From Nocardia brasiliensis NBRC 14402 (GTDB lineage Bacteria > Actinomycetota > Actinomycetes > Mycobacteriales > Mycobacteriaceae), in NCBI RefSeq assembly GCF_000308475.2, contig NZ_BAFT02000060.1:161167-225166 (forward strand): a stretch of DNA of 64,000 nucleotides, written 5' to 3'. A program made the translations under genes and the position numbers. Below are positions 1 through 8,050 of the stretch, one piece after another. The first letter of the stretch is position 1. The number at the start of each line of letters is the position of its first letter. Below the pieces are notes generated by a model. It was not told the DNA's origin, did no database searches, and saw nothing but the letters and a program-made list of their open reading frames with translations.

Positions 1-1046
1 CGGTCGATCAGCCGTTCGGCCAGCCGATCCACCACGACCGCCGTGTTCTGCATGCCGCGGGAGAACAGCGGGTCGATGAATCCGGCCGCGTTGGAGGTGA
101 GACACCACCGATCGCCGACCGTGCGGGTGGCCGAGTACTGCAACCGGCCCGCGCTGATCCACGAGCGCGCGTTCTGCGCGTGCTCGAACTGCTTGCCGAT
201 CTCCGGGTACGTCGCCAGGAAGTCGGCGAAAGCCTGCTCCGGGTTCGGCAGCGGCGCCTCGTCGCCGTCGTCGATGCGCCAGACGACGCCCACGCTGCAC
301 AGCGGATTGGACGATTTCTCGTTGTTGTCGAACGGGATCACCCACATCCAGCCGCCGTCGAAAACGTGATGCAGTGTCCCCGTGTGCCATTCGCGCGGAC
401 CGTGCACGGCGGTGATCTCGTCGAACGGGGTCACGCCGGTCATATGGGTGAACACGGATTTCGAGGTGGTGCGCAGGCCTGCGGTGGTGCGCAGCCCCAG
501 CGCGGCCGCGACAGGCGAGCCGCGCCCACCCGCGTCGACCACGTATTCGGCCGAAAGCCGGGTTCCCTCATCGCCTTCGAAGAACACACCGGCCTCGGTG
601 ATGTCGAGCCGGCGGGCGCCCACCCCCTCCAGCAGGACGGCGCCGTAGTCGCAGGCGCGCAGCGCCAGCCAGTGATCGACATCGGCTCGGAACAGATGCG
701 ACTCGGTTTCCACGATCTCCGACAGCGGGAACTGATGGGCGCGCCGAGCCGTGGTGCCCGGCTCGTGGTAGATGAAGCCGAAGTTGTTCTTCATGCCGCA
801 GGTGCCGACCGACCCGATGAGATTGTCGAACGACGACAGCGCGGCCAGCTCCGGTACACCGTATTTGATGCTCATCAGCTTGTAGAGCTTCGAGGTGTTC
901 GGGATCGTCGATTCCCCGATGGCGAAGCGAGGATGCGTCTTCGGGTCGACCATGCAGGTACGCAATCCGGACGCCTGCAGACACAACGACAACGTGCTTC
1001 CGGAAAGGCCGGAGCCCAATATCAGAACGTCATAATCGGTACTCAT
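1..1046 (-). CDS. Flavin-dependent halogenase-like oxidoreductase, C-terminus cut by window edge
   Basis: The ATG at 1046 opens a frame that runs off the left edge without a stop, so about 348 N-terminal residues are visible. It begins with an FAD-binding GxGxxG (DVLILGSGLSG) and continues with the GEST motif and a Lys (CGMK) at about the place of the conserved halogenase lysine. A W-M-W-V-I-P segment matches the WxWxIP signature of flavin-dependent halogenases, and a FIDPLFSRG segment follows near the edge. The family uses FADH2 to form HOCl/HOBr or, in relatives, to hydroxylate. The start overlaps the stop of the SnoaL-like gene (ATGA at 1043-1046), so the two are translationally coupled. 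Substrate and true halogenating activity are inferred; a non-halogenating monooxygenase is the main alternative. Confidence 0.85.
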   Translation of the reverse strand, partial: MSTDYDVLILGSGLSGSTLSLCLQASGLRTCMVDPKTHPRFAIGESTIPNTSKLYKLMSIKYGVPELAALSSFDNLIGSVGTCGMKNNFGFIYHEPGTTARRAHQFPLSEIVETESHLFRADVDHWLALRACDYGAVLLEGVGARRLDITEAGVFFEGDEGTRLSAEYVVDAGGRGSPVAAALGLRTTAGLRTTSKSVFTHMTGVTPFDEITAVHGPREWHTGTLHHVFDGGWMWVIPFDNNEKSSNPLCSVGVVWRIDDGDEAPLPNPEQAFADFLATYPEIGKQFEHAQNARSWISAGRLQYSATRTVGDRWCLTSNAAGFIDPLFSRGMQNTAVVVDRLAERLID

Positions 1047-1480
1047 CGCGAAACTCCCTCGGCCGATCCCCGGCGCAACGGAGTCTGCTGATGATATTGC
1101 ATGAGCCAGCGATTGTCGCGACGTATATACACCGTAGAAATTGCAGCATAGATACCATCGAGACCCACCCGCTTCTGATACATCTCGTAAAACACGATAT
1201 GCGCATCCGGCCCCAGCGAACGCTCATGGAACTCGAGTATCTGATAAGCCTCGATAGGCGGTGCCGTACCGACCGCGTTCAACATGATCCGCCGGGACAG
1301 CGAAGCGTGCGGAGAAGGCACCGCGAACACCGCATCGGCCGCCGTGGCGTGGTCATAGAATTTCGCACCGTCACCCGCGCTCAGCGCGCGCCACTGCAAA
1401 AACTCTATTTCGGTCGGACTCGGATCGGCCGGATTCCCGTCAACCGGGTTACCGGTGTTTTCTGACGCATGCATGACCAT
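1043..1480 (-). CDS. SnoaL-like / NTF2-fold small protein (SgcJ/EcaC type)
   Basis: A 145-residue soluble protein with no signal peptide. The pattern ALSAGDGAKFYDHATAADAVFAVPSP, a central FHERSLG and a C-terminal Y-I-R-R-D-N-R-W-L-M-Q-Y-H-Q-Q strand resemble the cone-shaped NTF2/SnoaL fold of DUF4440-type proteins. Such proteins act as polyketide cyclases, hydroxylase partners or small binding proteins. It is the first gene of a two-gene minus-strand unit and its stop overlaps the halogenase-like start. It is divergent from the panC-like operon across a 281-bp promoter region with a large palindrome. No catalytic residues can be assigned, and an earlier or later start (second Met at codon 3) is possible. 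Confidence 0.6.
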   Translation of the reverse strand: MVMHASENTGNPVDGNPADPSPTEIEFLQWRALSAGDGAKFYDHATAADAVFAVPSPHASLSRRIMLNAVGTAPPIEAYQILEFHERSLGPDAHIVFYEMYQKRVGLDGIYAAISTVYIRRDNRWLMQYHQQTPLRRGSAEGVSR

Positions 1481-1543
1481 TGAGTACCCGTCTGATTCCC
1501 AAGCGGAGAATGCCAGGTCGCCGGCACCCTCCCCAGGGCCGTC

Positions 1544-1573
1544 GATATTTTATGTTCCGGAAGGAACAATATC
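1544..1573. promoter_or_regulatory. Palindromic operator candidate in a divergent promoter region
   Basis: A perfect inverted repeat TGTTCC-GGAA-GGAACA occupies 1553-1568. It sits between GATATT (1544-1549) and AATATC (1568-1573), which form a second, slightly offset dyad. It lies 64 bp upstream of the SnoaL-like start and about 190 bp upstream of the panC-like start. The surrounding sequence is more AT-rich than the genes. A shared operator for the divergent units is inferred; the cognate regulator is unknown. Confidence 0.45.
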
Positions 1574-1761
1574 ACGGTGCGCACACCGGCGGCAACGTTT
1601 CGGCGGATGGACCGCGAAACCAACAGGCTTGATCCACAACGGATCTCGATTACGTCAACTGCTGCGTCGGCGACCCCGTTCCGGTACCGTCGAAGTGATC
1701 TATCAACACGCCCGTTGCCGCTGCCGAAAGCGCGTTCGGGGCCAACCGGAGGGGAGAATCA

Positions 1762-2649
1762 TTGAAGCCACCGGATGTCACCAATTATGCACAAGGAACA
1801 TTGACCGTCCAGGAAGATCCGGCGGCGATCTCGCACATTTCCGCGGAACTGCGGTCACAGGGTCGCGAGGTCACCTTCGTGCCCACCATGGGCGCCTTAC
1901 ACGACGGTCATCTCGCATTGGTCGAGGCGGCCCGGAAAAACGCAGCCGAGTGCATTGTCTCGATCTTTGTCAACCCATTACAGTTCGGGGCTTCGGAGGA
2001 TCTCGACCGTTATCCGCGGACATTGGCGGCCGACCTCGATCGGCTGCGCGCCGCGGGCGTGCGGCTGGTGTTCACACCGACCCTCGCGGGAATGTATCCG
2101 ACCGGACCCCGGACCACCGTCACGCCCGGCCCGCTCGGCACCGAACTCTGCGGCGCGACAAGGCCGGTGCTCTTCGGCGGCATGCTCACCGTGGTGGCCA
2201 AACTACTGCAGATCACCCGGCCCCATGCGGCCTATTTCGGCGAAAAGGACTACCAGCAGCTGGTTTTGATTCAGCAGATGGTGCACGACCTGAACTTCGA
2301 CATCCGGATCGTCGGCGTCGCGACCGTGCGCGAGCCGGACGGCCTGGCCCTGTCCTCACGTAACCGCTACCTCGATGCGACCGAGCGGATTTCGGCCACG
2401 GCGATCCCCACGGCGTTGCAGGCGGGTGCGCGCGTCCGCGACCGGGGCCCCGCCGCGGTACTCGACGCGGCCCGCGCGGTGCTCGACGCCGCCGCGGGCG
2501 TCGAGGTCGAATATCTCGAATTGCGGGATCCCGATCTCGGCCCCACTCCTTCGTCGGGCCCGGCCCGGCTGCTGGTCGCCGCACATGTCGGCAGCACCAG
2601 GCTGATCGACAACATCTCGTTGACCCTGACCGACCTTCGGGAAATGTGA
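1762..2649 (+). CDS. panC: Pantoate-beta-alanine ligase (PanC family), in a biosynthetic context
   Basis: A 295-residue member of the ATP-dependent pantothenate synthetase family, which joins pantoate and beta-alanine through a pantoyl-adenylate. The family motifs are intact: PTMGALHDGH (41-50, with the HxGH ATP motif), NPLQFG (71-76), GEKDYQQL (160-167) and LALSSRN (195-201). The Gln residues of NPLQFG and KDYQQL, which in PanC contact pantoate, are present, so pantoate itself or a close analogue is a plausible substrate. The start is a TTG preceded by GGAGGGGAG. No panB or panD is adjacent. It is instead first in a three-gene run with an Ntn-like and a DmpA-type hydrolase, which suggests a dedicated paralogue. 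Whether it is the only panC in the genome cannot be told from this window. Confidence 0.93.
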   Translation: MKPPDVTNYAQGTLTVQEDPAAISHISAELRSQGREVTFVPTMGALHDGHLALVEAARKNAAECIVSIFVNPLQFGASEDLDRYPRTLAADLDRLRAAGVRLVFTPTLAGMYPTGPRTTVTPGPLGTELCGATRPVLFGGMLTVVAKLLQITRPHAAYFGEKDYQQLVLIQQMVHDLNFDIRIVGVATVREPDGLALSSRNRYLDATERISATAIPTALQAGARVRDRGPAAVLDAARAVLDAAAGVEVEYLELRDPDLGPTPSSGPARLLVAAHVGSTRLIDNISLTLTDLREM

Positions 2650-2661
2650 AACGGAAACACC

Positions 2662-3681
2662 ATGTGCACCTGTATGTTTTTCCTGGACAGCGCCGGCGAG
2701 CGCTTCGTCGCCATCGAATCCCGGGACCATTCGATTTATCGGCCGCATGGATTCGAAGCGGCCCGCAAGCTCGGGTTGCCGCAGCCGTGCTCGTACGGCA
2801 CGCACTGGCAGGACAATCCGGATCTCCGCAAAAAGGTGTGGACCGTGCAGGCGGCGGACAGCCCCGAATTGGCCGACGTGGTGAGCGGCCTGGATATCGA
2901 CGGCGGCTCGTGGCTGGCTTTCCATCGGCGTACCGGCGTCTATTGCCGAGTCTTCACGCCGGAATGGGACGATCACACGCGGTCGGCCGCCACCGGGAAT
3001 TCCGCCGCCGCCGAATTGATCGCGCCGGGCGGGCTGAGCCTGGATTGCGCGACCGCCGCGTCCGCGGAGCACGCGGTCGAACTCCTGCGCACCCGACTGG
3101 TGCCCGCTTTGGGCGATTCCGGCACATTGTTCGCCTTTCATCTCGTGATCGCCGATCCACATAACGCTTTCGTGGTCGAGTTCGACGGTCGCGAGACCGT
3201 GACGGCAACCCAGATGACCGACGGCCGCCCGCATGTACTGACCACTGCGGGCTCGGCGGGCGAAGCAGAATTCGGCCGCCGCCTCCAGGAGCGCGCCGAG
3301 GCCGCCGCGGCACCCACCGAGAAATTGACCTCGTGGGCGCCTTGGTTGTCCGTTTTCGCCGGTACCGAACCCGGTGCGCCGGATTACTCGGCGGCGGACT
3401 GGACCGCAGACCGGTATTCGGCCATCCGGCCGCCCTATCGCGAGAGCGCCGACGCGGACCGGTACCGGAATGTCACACTTTTCCCGGTGACTGATCCGCG
3501 CCAGATAGCGTGGACGAAGAGCGTCTCGATATATTCTGCCGGACAGACGGGGGCGGAGTTGTTCGCATACAACGAGCGGCAATTGTTCGAGTACCAGCCG
3601 GTGCCGGCCGATGTGCGGCGTATGGGCTTCCCCACGACCCCGGATGACTTCTTCGTCGTGATGGCGAATACGAATTCTTGA
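2662..3681 (+). CDS. NRDE/TANGO2-like or related Ntn-hydrolase-type protein
   Basis: A 339-residue protein starting M-C-T-C. After Met removal Cys2 would be N-terminal, as in Cys-type Ntn hydrolases. The opening (MCTCMFFLDSAGERFVAIESRDH) parallels the NRDE family start, but the N-R-D-E motif is degenerate (E-S-R-D-H). A mid-protein block (FAFHLVIADPHNAFVVEFDG, about 160-175) resembles the core strands of Ntn amidohydrolases and acyl-transferring relatives. It begins 12 bp after the panC-like stop and ends 12 bp before the P1-hydrolase start, so it is almost certainly co-transcribed. An amide-bond hydrolase or acyltransferase role is inferred from fold similarity only. Confidence 0.5.
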   Translation: MCTCMFFLDSAGERFVAIESRDHSIYRPHGFEAARKLGLPQPCSYGTHWQDNPDLRKKVWTVQAADSPELADVVSGLDIDGGSWLAFHRRTGVYCRVFTPEWDDHTRSAATGNSAAAELIAPGGLSLDCATAASAEHAVELLRTRLVPALGDSGTLFAFHLVIADPHNAFVVEFDGRETVTATQMTDGRPHVLTTAGSAGEAEFGRRLQERAEAAAAPTEKLTSWAPWLSVFAGTEPGAPDYSAADWTADRYSAIRPPYRESADADRYRNVTLFPVTDPRQIAWTKSVSIYSAGQTGAELFAYNERQLFEYQPVPADVRRMGFPTTPDDFFVVMANTNS

Positions 3682-3693
3682 GCTGAGGTGGGT

Positions 3694-4569
3694 ATGACGA
3701 TAAACATTCCCGGCGTGCGGGTCGGGCACTGGTCCGATCCGCACGGGGAAACCGGGTGTACGGTGCTGATCCTGCCGGAGGGCACCGTCGCGTCCTGTGA
3801 GGTGCGCGGCGGTGCGCCGGCCAGCCGCGAGCTGGACGTACTGGCGCCGGACAAGACCGTGCCGTTCATCGACGCGGTGGTGCTGACCGGCGGCTCCGCG
3901 TTCGGTCTCGCCGCCGCGGACGGCGTCATGCGCTATCTCGAGGAGCACGACCGCGGCGTGCCGACACCCGGCGGCAAAGTACCGATCGTGCCCGCCCTCG
4001 CCTTGTTCGATTTGAGCGCAGGCGATCCCAAGGCGCGCCCGACCGCGGAGCGCGGTTACGCCGCGGCGCACGCGACCACCGGCGAGCAGGTGCTCGCCGG
4101 CCGCGTGGGGGCGGGTACCGGCGCCTACACCGGGCATTGGCGCGGACCGGGCGCCCGCCGGGCCGGCGGCCTCGCCTACGTCGAACGGCGCTGGAACGAT
4201 CTCGTGGTCGGCGCGCTCTGTGTGGTCAACGCATTCGGCGATATCGACGACGGCGCCTCGGAGATCGCGTTGGACTCGGTCACCCAATTGGATCTCGTCA
4301 TCTCCGCGGCGTCCGCGGCACGGATGCACACCACCATCGGCACCGTGATCACCAATGCCAAGCTGGACAAGGTCGGCTGCCACATCGTCGCGCAGGGCGC
4401 GCACGACGGCCTCTCGCGTGCCCTCACGCCGCCGCACGGCCGCTTCGACGGCGACGGATTCATCGCCGCCGCAACGTGTTCCGTCGATGCCGACGTCGAC
4501 CTGGTGCGCCTCATGGCGCTGGCGACGGTGACCGACGCCATTCGCTCGGTCGCCGCGACGCCGCAGTAG
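3694..4569 (+). CDS. P1 family hydrolase (DmpA / ThnT-like beta-aminopeptidase)
   Basis: A 291-residue DmpA-superfamily protein. The N-terminal IPGVRVGHWSD, LTGGSAFGL, a central VGAGTGA and a C-terminal AHDGLSRALTPPH-x-x-x-DGDG block are typical of the family. Members cleave N-terminal D- or beta-amino acids, and ThnT of thienamycin biosynthesis hydrolyses the beta-alanine-cysteamine amide of a pantetheine group. They mature by autocleavage in front of a Ser/Thr nucleophile. Here the equivalent stretch is M-H-T-T-I-G (about 211-216), with His before the Thr pair. ATG 3694 is chosen over GTG 3688 because GAGG lies 5 nt upstream. It is third in the panC-like operon. Activity on a pantothenate or beta-alanyl amide is inferred from context. 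Confidence 0.8.
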   Translation: MTINIPGVRVGHWSDPHGETGCTVLILPEGTVASCEVRGGAPASRELDVLAPDKTVPFIDAVVLTGGSAFGLAAADGVMRYLEEHDRGVPTPGGKVPIVPALALFDLSAGDPKARPTAERGYAAAHATTGEQVLAGRVGAGTGAYTGHWRGPGARRAGGLAYVERRWNDLVVGALCVVNAFGDIDDGASEIALDSVTQLDLVISAASAARMHTTIGTVITNAKLDKVGCHIVAQGAHDGLSRALTPPHGRFDGDGFIAAATCSVDADVDLVRLMALATVTDAIRSVAATPQ

Positions 4570-4585
4570 GGCACGCACCCACCGG

Positions 4586-5308
4586 CTACCAGTCGCCACT
4601 GTCGTACTCCGCGCGGACCGCGGCCACGGCGGCCTCGATCCGGCTGGTCACCTCGAGTTTCGCGAGAATACGGCTGACATACTCCTTCACCGTGTCCGGG
4701 CTGATGAACAACCGAGAGCCGACCTCTCGGTTGGACAGCCCGTCCACGACCAGCCGCAGGATCTCCCGCTCCCGCTTGGTCAGCGTGGAAAGGCGTTGGC
4801 GCGCCTTGTAATCCATCGCCAACCCGGTGTGCATCCGGCTCGGCTGCGGCGCCATCGCCAGCACCGCACCCGAGATCAGCACCTCCAGCACCTCCAGCAC
4901 CGCCAGCACGCCGCGGTCCTTGGCCACCACCGCGTCGACCTGTTCGATATCCGCCTTGGCGGCACCGTGTTCCACCAGCAGCGTGATCATCGGCGGATGG
5001 TCCGAATCCCGCAGCCGTGCCACGGTCGCGGCCAGCCCGCCGAGCCGGGCCACCGAGGCGTCCAGCACGATCACGTCGGGACGCAACCGCGCGGACCGAT
5101 CCACCACCTCCCGCCAGGAGCACGTGCCCGCCAGGGCGAAGCCGTCGTGCACGGCCACCGCGTTCTCGAAATCCGTTCGGGCGAACGGGAAATCGGACGC
5201 AACGAGCAGACTGCGCCGCGGCACGACAGTGGAACTGCACCATTCGACCGGGCGGCGGCGACCGGTGCGCACCTGGCTCTCCTGATCCGATCCGAATCCG
5301 ACGGTCAT
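4586..5308 (-). CDS. LuxR/NarL-type response regulator
   Basis: A 240-residue regulator. Residues about 33-150 look like a receiver domain: VIVLDAS carries a candidate phospho-Asp and VVAKD a conserved-type Lys, but the usual acidic pair is reduced to one Asp (VASDF). The C-terminal LSTLTKREREILRLVVDGLSNREVG and LFISPDTVKEYVSRILAKL form a clear LuxR-type HTH. The start codon overlaps the antiporter stop (ATGA at 5305-5308), so the two are co-translated. No histidine kinase is adjacent. It converges on the P1-hydrolase gene with a 16-bp gap. It is a plausible pathway-specific regulator, possibly phosphorylation-independent. Confidence 0.85.
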   Translation of the reverse strand: MTVGFGSDQESQVRTGRRRPVEWCSSTVVPRRSLLVASDFPFARTDFENAVAVHDGFALAGTCSWREVVDRSARLRPDVIVLDASVARLGGLAATVARLRDSDHPPMITLLVEHGAAKADIEQVDAVVAKDRGVLAVLEVLEVLISGAVLAMAPQPSRMHTGLAMDYKARQRLSTLTKREREILRLVVDGLSNREVGSRLFISPDTVKEYVSRILAKLEVTSRIEAAVAAVRAEYDSGDW

Positions 5309-6720
5309 GGCGGGCCGTCGGCCGCGTCGACCCGCTGGTGCCGCTTCGCCTGCTCGGGTATTCGGGCCGGTTCCGGTATTCGCGTCTGGTGTGACTCGCG
5401 GCTCTCCTCACCCGACGGACCGAACACGACGCCGTGCTTCCATCCACTGCGTTCGAACATCCGCATCACCGGTGTGGCGACGAAGGTCGTGACGATCGTC
5501 ATCAGCGCCAGGATGGTGTAGAGCTGGCCCGAGATCAGACCCGCGGTGAGACCGATGTTGAGCAGGATCAGCTCCATCAAACCGCGTGCGTTGGCGAGCG
5601 CCCCCATCGCGCCCGCCTCCCGCCAGCTCATCCCCTGCCACCGGGCCACCAGGCCGATCGCGCCGAACTTGCTGGCGAACGACACGATCATCACGACGAC
5701 CGCGACCAGCAGCACCTTCGGCTCGAAGATCAGGCTGAGCTTGGTGTTGAGGCCCGAGTAGATGAAGAACGCGGGCAGCAGCAGATAGGCGACCAGCGGT
5801 TCGAACCGGTCCCGGATGACGTCGAGCAACTTGCCGCGCGGCATCACCGTGCCCGCGACGAACGCGCCGAACACCGAGTAGATGCCGACGTAGTCGGTGA
5901 ACCAGCTCGCCAGCAGCACGACCAGCAGCACGACCGTGAGCGGCACGATAGGAATACCACCGCTGCGTTCGGTGTCCCCGCTGCTCGGGGTCCACCCCTC
6001 GAGCCGTTTCAAGGCGGGCCGCGCCACGACGACCATGAACGCCAGATAGCCCAGACCACCGCCGACCGCGAGCACCGCGCCGGACATGCTGTCCTTCGTC
6101 GTCGCGACCACCGTCGCCAGCAGCACCCAGGCGCAGGCGTCGTCCACCGCAGCACACGACAGCGACATGGTGCCGAGCCGGGTGTTCAGCAGACCCGACG
6201 CGTAGATGATCCAGGCCAGCATCGGAAACGCCGTGATGGCCACCGCCGAAGCCACGAACAACCCGCCCTGCCAGGTGCCGACCTTCTCGGTGAAGTAGTC
6301 GCCCTGGCTCACCATCCAGACACCCACCAGTCCGCCCAGCACCAGGGGCACCGAGATACCGGCCAGCGAGGTGGCGCCGGCCTTGCCCAGGTGCGACCGG
6401 AGGATGTCGAGCTTGAACGAGGCGCCGACCAAGAACATGTACAGCACCAGCCCGAGCTGGCCGACGACATAGATGGCCGTGAGGTTCGGGTGCGTGATCG
6501 ACGACCCGCCCACCTCCAGCGTCGTGGGGAACAGCCACTCCTGCCCCGTCGGCCAGATCAGACCGAAAACCGATGGCCCCAAAACGAAGCCGGCGGCCAT
6601 GATCGCCACCACCTGGACCTGACCGAGCCGCTGGAACAGCGGCCAGAGCAGGCGGCAGGTCACGAGAATGATCGCGAGCTGCAGAAAGAAATGTGTTGTG
6701 ACTTCGAGCAATGAGGGCAT
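5305..6720 (-). CDS. Cation:proton antiporter, CPA2 (KefB/NapA-like)
   Basis: A 471-residue membrane protein with about 12 hydrophobic helices. Family features are an early GFVLGPSVFG, QLGLVLYMFLVG, an acidic helix AAVDDACAWVL (the Asp pair of CPA2 ion binding) and FVAGTVMPRG. There is no C-terminal RCK/TrkA-N domain, so it resembles the shorter NapA/GerN group found in antibiotic clusters. It would exchange Na+ or K+ for protons, or export a charged product. A GAGGT site lies 7 nt upstream of the ATG. Transcription from upstream may be reduced by the hairpin at 6743-6770. The stop overlaps the regulator start. Confidence 0.9.
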   Translation of the reverse strand: MPSLLEVTTHFFLQLAIILVTCRLLWPLFQRLGQVQVVAIMAAGFVLGPSVFGLIWPTGQEWLFPTTLEVGGSSITHPNLTAIYVVGQLGLVLYMFLVGASFKLDILRSHLGKAGATSLAGISVPLVLGGLVGVWMVSQGDYFTEKVGTWQGGLFVASAVAITAFPMLAWIIYASGLLNTRLGTMSLSCAAVDDACAWVLLATVVATTKDSMSGAVLAVGGGLGYLAFMVVVARPALKRLEGWTPSSGDTERSGGIPIVPLTVVLLVVLLASWFTDYVGIYSVFGAFVAGTVMPRGKLLDVIRDRFEPLVAYLLLPAFFIYSGLNTKLSLIFEPKVLLVAVVVMIVSFASKFGAIGLVARWQGMSWREAGAMGALANARGLMELILLNIGLTAGLISGQLYTILALMTIVTTFVATPVMRMFERSGWKHGVVFGPSGEESRESHQTRIPEPARIPEQAKRHQRVDAADGPP

Positions 6721-6742
6721 CGCAAACCTCGCTGAGAAAGAT

Positions 6743-6770
6743 GTCCACCTTCGCCGTGGCGAAGGTGGAC
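6743..6770 (-). terminator. Strong hairpin between thioesterase and antiporter genes
   Basis: GTCCACCTTCGCC (6743-6755) pairs perfectly with GGCGAAGGTGGAC (6758-6770), a 13-bp stem with a very short loop. It begins 6 bp past the thioesterase stop. On the minus strand a moderately U-rich stretch (ATCTTTCTC) follows. It could be a terminator or attenuator separating the PKS operon from the antiporter/regulator pair. Confidence 0.55.
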
Positions 6771-6776
6771 CGTCGA

Positions 6777-7253
6777 CTACGGAGTCGGCATCGACAGAAC
6801 TTGAACCGTGGACACCGCTGTCGCCACCAGCTTCCCGTCCTCGCTATGTGCCTCCGCGGCAAGGTAGATCGCCGTGCGCCCCGCCTTGCGCACCACGGCG
6901 GTCAACCGCAGCCGCTGCCCGGGGAACGTCTGGCGCATGAAGTGCGTCGTCAGTTCCAGGGTCGTCGTCGGGCCGCGCGCGGTCAGATAACTGAGCGGCC
7001 CGATGAGGTTGTCGAACATGGCGGAGAGGAACCCGCCCTGCACGATGCCGACAGCGTTCGCATAGCTCGGCGGCGCCGCCACCGTCGCGGTCAGCGAGGT
7101 GCCCGGCACGTACTCCTCGAACTGCATGTCCATTTCCTTCGCCGAGGGCGGCGGCAGCTGGAGGGTAACGCCGGGCGGGGTGAAGCTGCGAAAGAGCTCG
7201 ACCGTGTACTCGAGCACCTTCTCATGGCCGTGAATCGTTGCGTCATCACTCAT
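6777..7253 (-). CDS. PaaI-type hotdog-fold thioesterase
   Basis: A 158-residue protein with the PaaI/4HBT signature GIVQGGFLSAMFDNLIG (helix with candidate catalytic Asp) and strands LELTTHFMRQTFPGQ and VRKAGRTAIYLAAEA. The family hydrolyses acyl-CoA or acyl-ACP thioesters. The ATG at 7253 overlaps the hydrolase stop (ATGA), so the call uses the coupled start rather than longer upstream in-frame extensions. It may act as an editing or releasing thioesterase for the upstream PKS or acyl-CoA ligase; the substrate is unknown. Confidence 0.85.
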   Translation of the reverse strand: MSDDATIHGHEKVLEYTVELFRSFTPPGVTLQLPPPSAKEMDMQFEEYVPGTSLTATVAAPPSYANAVGIVQGGFLSAMFDNLIGPLSYLTARGPTTTLELTTHFMRQTFPGQRLRLTAVVRKAGRTAIYLAAEAHSEDGKLVATAVSTVQVLSMPTP

Positions 7254-8050
7254 TTGGTGCCTCCTCGTCCATTGCCGCGGCTCTGTTCCGCGGCTGTCAG
7301 AAATGTTTCCAGCATCGTGTTGAATCCGGGGGCATGTTGGACGGCATGACCCGCACCGGGCAGGTGGACCCGTTGCGCATCGAGGTGGTCGGCTACCGCA
7401 TCGCAGACCCGTTCGAGGGCGGGGTTGTGTTTGCCCGAGCACACCAGCACCGGCACACCCGCCTCGGCGATCGTCTCGAACCGGGGCTCGGCTTCCCGCG
7501 GTGAACGCAGCTTGCGCCCGAATTCCAGCGCGTGCCTGACCTCTTCGCCCACATCGGCGAGCATCGCCGGATCCACACCGGCCACCGCGAAGAACTTTCG
7601 CTCGGCCTCCGCATCGTCCGGGTGCTGCGCGTATTGATCGGACAGGTCGGCCAGCTCACGGACGTACTCGTCCTCGGCCGCGGCGTTCCAGAGCGGCGCC
7701 TCGATCACGGTCAGCGACCGCACCAGGTGCGGTAGCCGCTCGGCCACCAGCAGCGCGCCGATACCGCCGTACGAAAAGCCGATGAGGTGAACTCCCCCAG
7801 GCACTTCCGAGACGAGGTCCACCAAATCGTCCGCGTCGGCGCGGAAGTCCTGCCACTGCGCGGCCGGGCTCGGCGGAAATCCGCGCCGGCTCGGCACGAT
7901 CAGCGACCAGCGCTGCGCGAGCTCCTGCTGGGCGGCCCAGGTCATCGGCGCGGGCATCCCACCGTGCACCAGCACGACCGGCGGACCGGTACCAGAGCGC
8001 TCGACAGCCAGCGGGGCCTGCGCCCGCTCGTAGGTTTCTTCGAGTGTCAT
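7250..8050 (-). CDS. Alpha/beta hydrolase
   Basis: A 266-residue alpha/beta hydrolase without signal peptide. It shows the oxyanion motif VLVHGGMP (27-34), the nucleophile elbow GFSYGG (Ser93), and a C-terminal GAGHAVQH with the likely catalytic His. The candidate acid is in the VCSGKHNP region. The start overlaps the acyl-CoA synthetase stop and the stop overlaps the thioesterase start (both ATGA), placing it firmly in the PKS operon. An esterase, lactonase or C-C hydrolase role is possible; no specific substrate can be read from the sequence. Confidence 0.85.
   Translation of the reverse strand: MTLEETYERAQAPLAVERSGTGPPVVLVHGGMPAPMTWAAQQELAQRWSLIVPSRRGFPPSPAAQWQDFRADADDLVDLVSEVPGGVHLIGFSYGGIGALLVAERLPHLVRSLTVIEAPLWNAAAEDEYVRELADLSDQYAQHPDDAEAERKFFAVAGVDPAMLADVGEEVRHALEFGRKLRSPREAEPRFETIAEAGVPVLVCSGKHNPALERVCDAVADHLDAQRVHLPGAGHAVQHAPGFNTMLETFLTAAEQSRGNGRGGTK

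Noticed and set aside
2356..4599. Long minus-strand frames opposite the panC-NRDE-P1 operon
   Set aside because: Arg/His-rich shadows; the plus strand carries three recognisable enzymes.
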